Shown here one piece after another: positions 1 through 7,497 of a DNA stretch of 64,000 nt. A program made the position numbers and the translations under genes. Within the stretch, counting starts at the first letter, position 1, and each line of letters starts with the position of its first letter. This stretch comes from Candidatus Accumulibacter proximus (lineage in GTDB: Bacteria > Pseudomonadota > Gammaproteobacteria > Burkholderiales > Rhodocyclaceae). Location of the stretch: contig JADJMH010000037.1 of the NCBI GenBank assembly GCA_016709675.1, positions 80,390 through 144,389 of the forward strand, given 5' to 3'. Under the pieces are notes generated by a model. That model was not told the origin of the DNA. It ran no database searches and saw nothing but the letters and a program-made list of their open reading frames with translations.

Positions 1-1
1 T

Positions 2-613
2 AAGCTTCTGCTCGTCGGTCCGCCCGGCACCGGCAAGACCATGACCGCGGCGGCGCTCGCTGGCGAACTTGGTATACCCCTCTTCAGTATCCAGCTCGAC
101 GGGCTGATTACGAAGTATCTGGGCGAGACTGCTGCAAAGCTACGGCTGGTGTTCGACGCGATCCAGTCCACGCGCGGTGTGTACCTCTTCGACGAGTTCG
201 ACGCGCTCGGCGGCGAGCGGGGCAGCAAGAACGACGTCGGCGAAATCCGCCGCGTGCTCAACTCTTTCCTCCAGTTCCTCGAGCAGGACGAGTCCGACAG
301 CCTCGTGCTCGGTGCGACGAACTACGTCGGCTTGCTCGACCGCGCCCTCTTCCGCCGCTTTGATGCCTTGCTTGAGTACGCCCTTCCAAACGCGGACGTT
401 GCGACCCGAGTGATGCGTACGCGTCTCGGGCTTCTCGACACGTCCTCGCTTAACTGGGACGCTGCTGCGAAGGCTGCCGATGGGCTCAGTCATGCCGAGA
501 TCACGATGGCCTGCGACCAAGCGGCGAAGGACGCGATCCTTGATCACTCCACCGCAGTTCGCGACTCGGATCTGGCTCTCGCCCTCGAGGAACGAAGCAG
601 CACCCACGCGTAG
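2..613 (+). CDS. ietA: AAA+ ATPase, IetA-like (5' end outside window)
   Basis: The reading frame is open from the first bases of the window, so the N-terminus is missing. Seen: a Walker A motif GPPGTGKT is encoded at about nt 17-40, just before the first in-frame ATG (41). It is followed by a Walker B-like YLFDEFDAL, a sensor-1-like LGATNY and a FRRFD arginine-finger region, the order found in classical AAA+ domains. The gene ends 20 bp before a subtilase gene on the same strand. Known: an AAA ATPase paired with a subtilisin-like protease is the IetA/IetS arrangement, first described in plasmid incompatibility/stability and later as an anti-phage system. Inference: this is IetA, which would act as the ATP-driven partner of the protease. 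The ATPase fold is certain; the system name rests on the pairing. Confidence 0.75.
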   Translation, partial: KLLLVGPPGTGKTMTAAALAGELGIPLFSIQLDGLITKYLGETAAKLRLVFDAIQSTRGVYLFDEFDALGGERGSKNDVGEIRRVLNSFLQFLEQDESDSLVLGATNYVGLLDRALFRRFDALLEYALPNADVATRVMRTRLGLLDTSSLNWDAAAKAADGLSHAEITMACDQAAKDAILDHSTAVRDSDLALALEERSSTHA

Positions 614-633
614 CCCGTCCAGGAGACCGAAGG

Positions 634-3195
634 GTGGTCGTTTCTCGGAACCGCAGGCACATCATCGTCCCGGGCAAGCCCACGACGGAGCGGTACAAGC
701 CGCACGGGCGGAGGATAGACATCCCGAGGCCCCCGGCTCCACCAAGCCGAGCAGCGCACGGGATGGCGCTCAAGCAGGCGCTCGAATCGGCCGTGGTCGA
801 GGCGCACCAGCGCCGCGCTGACGCCGGAATCCAGGTGCATGGCGCGGTGCCTGGGCTCTACATCCAGTTCGAGAGCCAGCCCGGCGTCCCCCTGCAGCTC
901 TCGTCACTTGAGGATGCGCGACAGGGAATCGAACTCGTGGCGGTCAGCTACGCGCAGACCCCCGAAGCAGAGCCGCGACGTATCGAGCGGGCGACGGTCT
1001 TCGTTCCCGAAGGCAAAGTCAAGCACTTCGTTACGCGCTTTGAGAACTACGCGAAGACGACCCCGAAGACGAAGAACGAGCGACGCTACGAGGATATGCT
1101 CGACCCGGTGGGTGCGTTGCGGCTCGCCACGTTGCGGGGGCTCTGGACGGACGCGACCGAGGTCTACCCGGCCGACCGGGAGACGATTTGGTGGGAGGTC
1201 TGGCTGCGCCGGCACGACGGTGGTGAGCTTGCGCGGCTCGTGGAGTTCACGGCCCTCAAGCAACTCGATGTCGCAGCACGGCGTCTGCAGTTCGACGATC
1301 GCATCGTGACGCTGGTGTGCGCGACGGCCGAGCAGCTCTCCGCTTCCCTCGATGTGTTGAACGATCTTGCGGAGGTGCGTCGAGCCAAGGAGACCGCGAC
1401 GGTCTTCTCGGACATGGCGCCCGAAGAGCAGGGCGAGTGGGCCAAGGAATTGCGCGCGCGGACGACGACGGCTGTGGCCGCTGCGCCCGCAGTGTGCATA
1501 CTCGACACCGGTGTGACCCGCGGCCATCCTCTGCTCGCGGCATCGCTCGCCACATCCGACTGCCACACTTGCGAGCCCTCGTGGCGTGCCCACGATCACC
1601 ATGGGCACGGCACGGAGATGGCCGGCCTCGCGCTCTATGGCGACCTGACGCCGATGCTCGCTGGCTCAGCCCCAGTGAGACTCAGCCACGGGCTCGAGTC
1701 GGTGAAGATCCTGCCTCCTAATGGCCAGAACCCGCCCGAGCTGTACGGCGCCATCACGGCCGAGGCCACGAGCCGCGTCGAAATTCAGGCGCCTGAGCGA
1801 CAGCGCTGCTTCTCCGTGGCCGTGACCGCAACGGACGAGCGCGATCGCGGTCAGCCCACGTCGTGGTCGGCTGCCGTCGATGCGTTGGCCGCCGGGCGTG
1901 CTCTCGACGCGAGCAGCCAGGGCCTTGTCTACCTCGACGATGAGAGCGACCCCGTCCAACGCCTCTTCATCGTGAGCGCTGGGAACGTCGATGAAGGTGC
2001 GCTGCAGGTCTCGCACCTCGATCGCAGCGACACCGATGCGGTCCACGACCCGGCCCAGGCCTGGAACGTGTTGACGGTGGGCGCTTTCACCGAGAAGTCC
2101 ATCGTCCAGCATCCGAAGTGGAATGGCTGGCAACCTGTGGCACCCGCTGGGGAGCTCTCGCCGTGGAGCACGACGGGGGTCGTGTTCGCCGACGCGTGGC
2201 CCATTAAGCCGGATGTCGTTTTCGAGGGCGGCAACGTCGTGAAAAACGCGAAGGGTGAGGTCGACTTTCCTTGCCCCGACCTGTGCCTGCTCTCGACGCA
2301 CTACCGGCCCGCGCAAAAAACTTTCGTCCTGAGTTGGGCCACAGGCGCTGCTACAGCGTTGGCTGCGCGCATGGCCGCCATCATCGCGGCCGAGTACCCG
2401 ACGCTCTGGCCCGTGACCGTGCGTGCACTCGTCGTTCACTCGGCCGAGTGGACGGCGCAGATGCAAACCCACTTGCGAGGGGCTAGCGGAAAGCGTGCCC
2501 GAGCGCGCCTCGTGCGCCGGTACGGCTTCGGCGTGCCCCACCTCGACCGCGCGTTGCGGAGCGCTGGCAACGCCCTGACGATCATCGCGCAGGACACCAT
2601 TCGGCCCTTTGTGCCGAAGGAGTCGAATCCCAACGAGCGGCAGATGGGCGATATCCACTTCTTCGAGTTGCCCTGGCCGCGGGAGGTGCTCCAAGGCCTC
2701 GGCGAGACGCCGGTGCGGCTGCGCGTGACACTTTCTTACTTCGTCGAGCCGAACCCCGGCCGCCTCGGCTGGAAGAAGCGCCACCGCTATGCGTCGCACG
2801 GGCTGCGCTTCGAGGTGAAGGGGCCGACCGAGTCCGTTGATGAGTTCCGCAAGCGCCTCAATCAACGTGCGCTCGACGAGGACGAGGAGCGACCATCGGC
2901 GGGAGGCGACTCATCCGAGTGGTACCTCGGCGAGCAGGCGCGCAATCACGGCTCGATCCACTCGGACATCCTGCAGGGCTTCGCCGCCGACATTGCCGAG
3001 CGCGGCGTCATTGGCGTCTACCCGGTGAGCGGATGGTGGAAAGACCAGCCCAAGCGGGACCGCAGCGAGAAGGGCGCGCGATACGCGCTCCTCGTGTCGA
3101 TCGAGACTCCTGGCGTCGAGACGGACATCTGGACACCGGTGGCCCAGCAGGTCGGCGCAGTCATCGCTGTCGAGTCCCACGGTGTCATTGGCTAG
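634..3195 (+). CDS. ietS: Subtilase (S8) family protein, IetS-like, catalytic Ser apparently replaced
   Basis: This is an 853-residue protein with a GTG start 20 bp after the upstream ATPase gene. The S8 signatures are in order: Asp in ILDTGV (D291), His in HGHGTEMAG (H325) and the oxyanion Asn in SAGN (N451). At the position where subtilases carry G-T-S-x-A, this protein reads ATGAATALAARMAA, so the expected nucleophile is Gly571. About 290 residues precede the protease domain and about 280 follow it. No signal peptide is seen, so it is probably cytoplasmic. Known: IetS proteins are the protease half of IetAS. Inference: it works with the ATPase in defence or plasmid exclusion, but this copy may be proteolytically dead, or the base calls at 2338-2346 may be wrong. 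The family call is strong; activity is doubtful. Confidence 0.8.
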   Translation: MVVSRNRRHIIVPGKPTTERYKPHGRRIDIPRPPAPPSRAAHGMALKQALESAVVEAHQRRADAGIQVHGAVPGLYIQFESQPGVPLQLSSLEDARQGIELVAVSYAQTPEAEPRRIERATVFVPEGKVKHFVTRFENYAKTTPKTKNERRYEDMLDPVGALRLATLRGLWTDATEVYPADRETIWWEVWLRRHDGGELARLVEFTALKQLDVAARRLQFDDRIVTLVCATAEQLSASLDVLNDLAEVRRAKETATVFSDMAPEEQGEWAKELRARTTTAVAAAPAVCILDTGVTRGHPLLAASLATSDCHTCEPSWRAHDHHGHGTEMAGLALYGDLTPMLAGSAPVRLSHGLESVKILPPNGQNPPELYGAITAEATSRVEIQAPERQRCFSVAVTATDERDRGQPTSWSAAVDALAAGRALDASSQGLVYLDDESDPVQRLFIVSAGNVDEGALQVSHLDRSDTDAVHDPAQAWNVLTVGAFTEKSIVQHPKWNGWQPVAPAGELSPWSTTGVVFADAWPIKPDVVFEGGNVVKNAKGEVDFPCPDLCLLSTHYRPAQKTFVLSWATGAATALAARMAAIIAAEYPTLWPVTVRALVVHSAEWTAQMQTHLRGASGKRARARLVRRYGFGVPHLDRALRSAGNALTIIAQDTIRPFVPKESNPNERQMGDIHFFELPWPREVLQGLGETPVRLRVTLSYFVEPNPGRLGWKKRHRYASHGLRFEVKGPTESVDEFRKRLNQRALDEDEERPSAGGDSSEWYLGEQARNHGSIHSDILQGFAADIAERGVIGVYPVSGWWKDQPKRDRSEKGARYALLVSIETPGVETDIWTPVAQQVGAVIAVESHGVIG

Positions 3196-3267
3196 TACGT
3201 GCGGCGTTATTGCTCTCGGTCGCCAACCAGCAAGACTCCCCGATTCTCCACTCTCGGCATCAAGGAA

Positions 3268-3544
3268 GTTTCCACCGCCTACCAATGCCACGAGCAAACC
3301 GCTTGATTGGACCACCTGTAAGCTGTTGAGTTTTCAATGGGTAATTCGGGGCACTCGTGGACTTCGGGCCGCCGAGGTGAGCGAGGCCGGAGAGAAAAAT
3401 TCCCCGGAGAGAGTGAAAACGGCCAAATCCGGGCGCCTACGGGAAACCACGAAGTCCACAGGAACGCGCACGAACCCGCGCCAACACGCGGGAGTACGCA
3501 AAAAAAGACCAACCCGATGAGGGGTTGGTCTTCTGGTTTGGTGG
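3268..3544. repeat. Left copy of long direct repeat (tRNA-Ile terminator region)
   Basis: By eye this segment matches 6151-6407 over most of its length (roughly 85%). Shared blocks include CCTACCAATGCCACG, CGCTTGATTGGA, the GAGAGAAAAA-type stretch, AACGGCCAAATCCGGGCGC and the hairpin terminator with its A-run. It ends in TTTGGTGG, the same bases that are the 3' CCA end of tRNA-Ile in the right copy. Beyond it, 3545-3580 retains only a weak resemblance to a tRNA 3' half (AGGGACTCCTGGACT). Inference: attachment-site-like duplication, or an old tandem duplication of the tRNA-Ile downstream region, now flanking two cargo genes. The rest of 3196-3717 holds no gene. Confidence 0.8.
3500..3532 (-). 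terminator. Rho-independent terminator copy in left direct repeat
   Basis: Read on the minus strand, a 9-bp GC-rich stem (GACCAACCC with GGGTTGGTC, 6-nt loop) is followed by seven T. It is a near-identical copy of the tRNA-Ile terminator at 6363-6392. It lies downstream of the minus-strand pair ending at 3718 and may terminate that transcript. Confidence 0.75.
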
Positions 3545-3717
3545 TGTTGGCGAGGGACTCCTGGACTGATTGGCCGCACCCGGGTACATGCGGAGTAGTG
3601 GCCGCAACCGACCCAGAGCGGAAGTAGCCAGACCTAGGAAGCTGCTATACAACATCGAACGTTAGAGGCAAGGAACAATTCGAAGACTTGCGTGCGGGCA
3701 TTTTGCGACTGCAATTG

Positions 3718-4299
3718 CTAGGAAACGACTTGGAACCAAGGCTCTGCTTGAACAGCACGACGCAGCGGAGTATCGACCAGAGTCGGAGAGCGCCGAATGT
3801 ACTCAGCAGCGCGAGCCTTCCCTTCAGATGGCAGAAGTCGCAGATGCGCGATCGCATTGGCAACCGAGAACGCGTCCTTAACCGAGCTTTTCTGTTGAAA
3901 ATTTGACCCTAGATCCGTCCAAACAACCACATCAATACTCTCTTTACGCGCCCAAGGACCTACCGCAGCTAGTGTGGCCTCGGATCTAGCATGACGGCGA
4001 GTCCCATCGGCGAAATAGCATCCGACGTTGGCAAGCGTGGTTCCTTCGCGGCAACGTAGGTCGCTGATGGCGTCGTCAGGATTCTCTCTAGCGCTTATGG
4101 AAAATAGTGTAACGCACGGCGCACCAAACTGATGATCAATGACTAGCGTAAGGGCTCCGTTTCGCGTTTTAGAGATGCGACTGAACTCAATAGGGAGTGT
4201 CGGCCCGTTTGGCTGCCACGGGCCATGGTGTGAATCGAAATCGGGGCGATGATCCCAAAGCAAAGAGCCCCAACCCAGTATCGCTGTCTTCATGGTCAT
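3718..4299 (-). CDS. Gamma-glutamylcyclotransferase-like protein
   Basis: This 193-residue protein starts MTMKTAILGWGSLLW. The GxGSLLW signature close to the N-terminus is the substrate-loop motif of the gamma-glutamylcyclotransferase (GGCT/AIG2-like) fold. The rest is less typical, and I cannot point with certainty to the acidic catalytic residue. The start at 4299 is 22 bp downstream of the preceding minus-strand gene and has a GAAGAGGG ribosome-binding site, so the two are probably one operon. It lies between the two long direct repeats, with base composition less GC-rich than the core genes. Known GGCT-fold enzymes release 5-oxoproline from gamma-glutamyl compounds; the substrate here is unknown. 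It is likely cytoplasmic cargo of an island. Confidence 0.6.
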   Translation of the reverse strand: MTMKTAILGWGSLLWDHRPDFDSHHGPWQPNGPTLPIEFSRISKTRNGALTLVIDHQFGAPCVTLFSISARENPDDAISDLRCREGTTLANVGCYFADGTRRHARSEATLAAVGPWARKESIDVVVWTDLGSNFQQKSSVKDAFSVANAIAHLRLLPSEGKARAAEYIRRSPTLVDTPLRRAVQAEPWFQVVS

Positions 4300-4321
4300 G
4301 CGCCCTCTTCATCTTAGCGAC

Positions 4322-5935
4322 TCATTTCCAGCACTCTACTGCCAGCGTCCATTTTCTTGCTTCATCAGCAAGGTCAGCTGCGGTCTTCTCCCACGAGAAG
4401 TAGCTACTGCGCGTGGTGTACGGAACCTTGTGCGCATCGAGAAAGGACTTCAGAGTCTGTCCACTAACGGCGAAATTGACATTTTGACCGACCTGCCCGG
4501 TCGCCTTCGTCATCTTCATATCGTCAAGTTTCATTGACACCACTCCGACCACTTCTCCTTTCTTGTTAAGTACGGGACTGCCACTCGAACCAGGTTGCAT
4601 CGGCGCAGTGATTTGAATCTGGTTGGTGTTGTTGCCAAGCCCCGTCAGCGCACTGACGACACCTGGCGAAAGATTGCCGCCAGACGACAAGACCGCATTG
4701 AGCGGAAAGCCAAACGCTACTATTTCTTCGCCTTGCCGCAGCCTCCCCGGTTCGAGCGCTATGGTCGCCGTGTCCGTGACGGCGCCTTGCAACTGCACCA
4801 GAGCCAAGTCATTGACTTTGTCGGCGATGAGCAGTTTCACGACATCGTCGCGGCCTTGAATGCGAAGTTCAAGGCAATCCCCAGCCACGTGCTGGTTGGT
4901 TATGGCATGCCCCGTCTTGCTAACGAGAAAGATGGTGCCGGATCCACGCTTGCTCCGGGCGTCAGGGGTGGCTGATGGTGCAGGATGGACAGCGGTTCCT
5001 TCGCGTACAAGTATCTCTCCCTTCTTCCAGTTGGATGCAAGGCGTTGCGCTTCAGTTCTTTCATTGGCAGAGAGGCTAGATTCGATGGCGTCGCGAACCG
5101 TAGCGCCAGTCTCTTCCCCGCCCGCAGCTGCCAAGCTTGACCACGCGTAACCGAGAACGACATCCTTGGCCACGCCTTCGCCTCGGTAATAGCTCACGCC
5201 TAGAGCAAGTTGCGCTTCCACATGCCCCTGAGCAGCAGCCTTCTGCCACCACTCCACAGCCTTGGCATGGTCCTTGGCTACGCCTTCGCCATTGTCATAC
5301 GCCGCGCCAAGGCTCCACTGCGCGTTGGCTGTCCCTTGGGCTGCCGATTTCCGCCACCACTCCACAGCTCTTGCCAGGTCCTTCGGAACACCGATGCCAT
5401 CTTGGTAACTAAGAGCCAGCATGTTCTGTCCGTGGGCGTTCCCCTGTGCCGCTGATTTCTGGAACCATGCAACGGCTTTTGCGGAGTCTTTTGGGACGCC
5501 TTCGCCTAACACGTACACGACACCGAGGTTGGCCTGCGCCTGGGCGTCCCCCTGTACCGCTGATTCTTGGAGTAATTCAACAGCTTTCACAGAGTCTTTT
5601 GGAACACCTTCGCCTTCGGCGTACATGGTGCCAAGGTAAGCCTGCGCCCGGGCGTCCCCTTGTGCCGCTGATTTTTGGAGTAATTCAACAGCTTTCACAG
5701 AGTCTTTCGGAACACCTTCGCCTTTATCATAGGCACGACCCAGCGTGTATTGTGCTCTTGCATCCCCACTCGCCGCTTTCTTGACAACCTCCGCTAGTTC
5801 CTGCTCGGGCGACAACTTCGCCTCTTCGTGAGCCGCAGGCGACACTTGCACGCCATCCCCGCAACCACCGATGAAAGCCGCGAAGGCAAGATGCAGCAAG
5901 TAATAGGCGCTGGTTGATCGACGCTTACATTCCAC
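4322..5935 (-). CDS. Sel1-repeat lipoprotein with C-terminal trypsin-like serine protease domain
   Basis: This is a 537-residue protein. The N-terminus has a hydrophobic segment ending in a lipobox-like IGGC (Cys25), so it is probably a lipoprotein facing the periplasm. Residues about 58-275 hold six or so Sel1 (TPR-like) repeats with the usual A-x-LG-x-x-Y, GEGVPKD and W/LLQKSAAQG pattern. Residues about 330-520 form a trypsin/HtrA-like domain with His349 (TNQHV), Asp376 (NDLALV) and Ser451 (GSSGSP), so the triad is complete. It is the first gene of a probable two-gene minus-strand operon with the GGCT-like gene, both enclosed by direct repeats. Sel1 repeats usually mediate protein contacts. 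Inference: a surface or periplasmic protease recruited by a partner; a role in defence or stress is speculative. Confidence 0.85.
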   Translation of the reverse strand: MECKRRSTSAYYLLHLAFAAFIGGCGDGVQVSPAAHEEAKLSPEQELAEVVKKAASGDARAQYTLGRAYDKGEGVPKDSVKAVELLQKSAAQGDARAQAYLGTMYAEGEGVPKDSVKAVELLQESAVQGDAQAQANLGVVYVLGEGVPKDSAKAVAWFQKSAAQGNAHGQNMLALSYQDGIGVPKDLARAVEWWRKSAAQGTANAQWSLGAAYDNGEGVAKDHAKAVEWWQKAAAQGHVEAQLALGVSYYRGEGVAKDVVLGYAWSSLAAAGGEETGATVRDAIESSLSANERTEAQRLASNWKKGEILVREGTAVHPAPSATPDARSKRGSGTIFLVSKTGHAITNQHVAGDCLELRIQGRDDVVKLLIADKVNDLALVQLQGAVTDTATIALEPGRLRQGEEIVAFGFPLNAVLSSGGNLSPGVVSALTGLGNNTNQIQITAPMQPGSSGSPVLNKKGEVVGVVSMKLDDMKMTKATGQVGQNVNFAVSGQTLKSFLDAHKVPYTTRSSYFSWEKTAADLADEARKWTLAVECWK

Positions 5936-6150
5936 GCACTTTATCCCCCAAGTCGATTCCCTTTCTATTTCCTACGACGGTGGCACTACGACGGTGGCAA
6001 ATTATAATCTTTTCCCTAGCCGCCACTTGGACACGTCAAGTCCGGCGGACGAGCGAGCGTTGCTTGCGAAGGTTTCGGCACGACAGCGAGAGCGTCTGTT
6101 TCGACGAACACGTGCGACGGTCCGTTCTTGGGCGATGGTTTGGCGCCGCT

Positions 6151-6407
6151 GTTTCCATTGCCTACCAATGCCACGCATAAACCGCTTGATTGGACAACGT
6201 ATAAGCTATTGATTCATAACGGTGCGATTTCATGAACTCGTGGACTTCGGCCTCTAGCGGGCAGCAAGGCCGGAGAGAAAAATGGCCAAGAGAGAGTGAA
6301 AACGGCCAAATCCGGGCGCACGTGCGAAACCTCGAAGTCCACAGGAACACGCGGGAGTACGCAAAAAAAAACCAACCCGATGAGGGGTTGGTCTTCTTGT
6401 TTGGTGG
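6151..6407. repeat. Right copy of long direct repeat, overlapping the tRNA-Ile 3' end
   Basis: This is the second copy of the repeat at 3268-3544. It runs from GTTTCCATTG to the TTTGGTGG that encodes the CCA end of tRNA-Ile, and includes the tRNA terminator. The left copy has two small extra stretches (277 versus 257 bp). No gene is seen in 5936-6401. Confidence 0.8.
6363..6392 (-). terminator. Rho-independent terminator of tRNA-Ile
   Basis: On the minus strand, CCAACCC pairs with GGGTTGG around a 6-nt loop, followed by nine T. It starts 10 bp after the CCA end of the tRNA. Confidence 0.85.
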
Positions 6408-6727
6408 GCCCGCAGGGACTTGAACCCTGGACCAAAGGATTATGCTTGCCACTACGGCTTTCGCCGCCCCTTTCGGGTTTGTGGTCTGGACTATACCTTC
6501 CCGTTACAGGCTGGCCGTCTAGTCTCTACACCTTTCCCCGCACTGCTCGGGGACTTGGCTCGGTATTGGCGTATTCTGAGGAAGTTAGCTTCCACCGAAT
6601 TTGACCAGTTCTACCCGCAACCAGCGCAAAGCTGGCAACGGGCAACCCATGAGGACACCCAAACAGCTGATGATGCGCAGGCTGCCCTCGCTAAGTCCTC
6701 TGCTCTGACCAACTGAGCTACAGGCCC
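6402..6727 (-). tRNA. tRNA-Ile(CAU) interrupted by a group I intron
   Basis: On the minus strand, exon 1 (6694-6727) reads GGGCCTG for the acceptor strand, then a normal D-arm and the 5' half of the anticodon stem, ending GAGGACT. Exon 2 (6402-6444) reads CATAATCC, T-arm GGTTCAAGTCC, acceptor strand CGGGCCC, discriminator A and encoded CCA. Joined, the acceptor stem closes with one G-U pair and the loop reads CT-CAT-AA. A CAU anticodon on an Ile-type body with T-arm GGTTCAAGTCC fits the minor tRNA-Ile that is modified to lysidine by TilS and reads AUA. The first intron base is ambiguous by one nucleotide, because the 5' junction is a TT pair. The direct repeat and an accessory island abut its 3' end. 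Confidence 0.85.
6445..6693 (-). ncRNA. Group I self-splicing intron in the tRNA-Ile anticodon loop
   Basis: This 249-nt insertion interrupts the anticodon loop. On the minus strand it holds core blocks recalled from the Azoarcus tRNA-Ile intron: GTCAAATTCGGTGGAA (P3/P4-side), GGTGTAGAGACTAGACGGC (P6/P7 region) and GAAGGTATAGTCCAGACC (P3'/P8-P7' region). It ends in G (GGCAAG), as an omega-G should. A 6-nt guide, GTCCTC within GGGTGTCCTC, can pair with exon GAGGAC. The register leaves a U-U mismatch before a U-G wobble, which is why the 5' splice site is uncertain by 1 nt. No homing endonuclease is encoded. Known: Azoarcus carries a 205-nt IC3 ribozyme in the same tRNA species. Confidence 0.88.
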
Positions 6728-7497
6728 GGGGCGTATTTTACAGGCTTCCAGCCCAATGACCACTGGCCCTGGCCGCGGCAGCAGTTCTCATTTCAAACCC
6801 ACGCAAGGCGGCTGTTGGCGTAGGTTGTCGCACGAGGATTGGCAGACTTGGGCGATGAAGATTGAGGGAAACTACGGCTGTTCTGAAAATAATGCTGGTA
6901 AACAGTGTGTTATGGTGTTAACCTCGAAATTGATCGAAGTATTGATGATTTTAAGGCGCCCAGCCCATTTCAACCGTTGCCCCCATCCCCTTGCCGAGCC
7001 CCGCCGTCGCCTTGATCGAGAAGGTTCGAGATGGATTCCGGGCTTTACCGGACGGGCGCAAGCGAAGCAACGCCCGGCTCTATGAGATGGAGGATGCGGC
7101 CCTGTCGGCCTTCGCCGTGTTTTTCTCGCAAAGTCTGTCCTTCCTGGATAGCCAAGTCAGGATGCAGAAGCAGTTACCGTGAAACAACGAAAAACCGTCA
7201 TATAAACAATTGACTACGTCGGAAGCTGACTCTCGCCGGCCAAATCGCCCGTTGGGGTGAAAGTCGTTTCATTATCTGGGGTGGCGCGACACAGCTCTCG
7301 CAATGATCGTTGGGGCGAAACAATGCCTCTTCGCTGTTCGGGGTGCATGAGATTCCCTGCGATAACCAGATTCGCAATCTGCTCCTTGACGCTCGCGGGA
7401 ATGGACCCGTCTTTTGCTCAAGAAACGGACCCACCTGAAGGACAAAACTTACCGCTTTGTCATCATGGCTTTGCGCGCGAAAATGCTGCGCGCAAAG

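Noticed and set aside
6296..6716. Open frames crossing the tRNA-Ile intron and terminator
   Set aside because: The region is fully explained by tRNA exons, the group I intron and the terminator; the frames show no protein similarity.
6779..6797. Target-site duplication around the outer insertion sequence
   Set aside because: The flanks of the two 19-bp ends share no convincing direct repeat, so none is claimed; adjacent deletion probably removed it.
7198..7497. Minus-strand frame extending past the ISL3 left end
   Set aside because: It is read-through of the transposase frame beyond the inverted repeat into the older element; not a separate gene.
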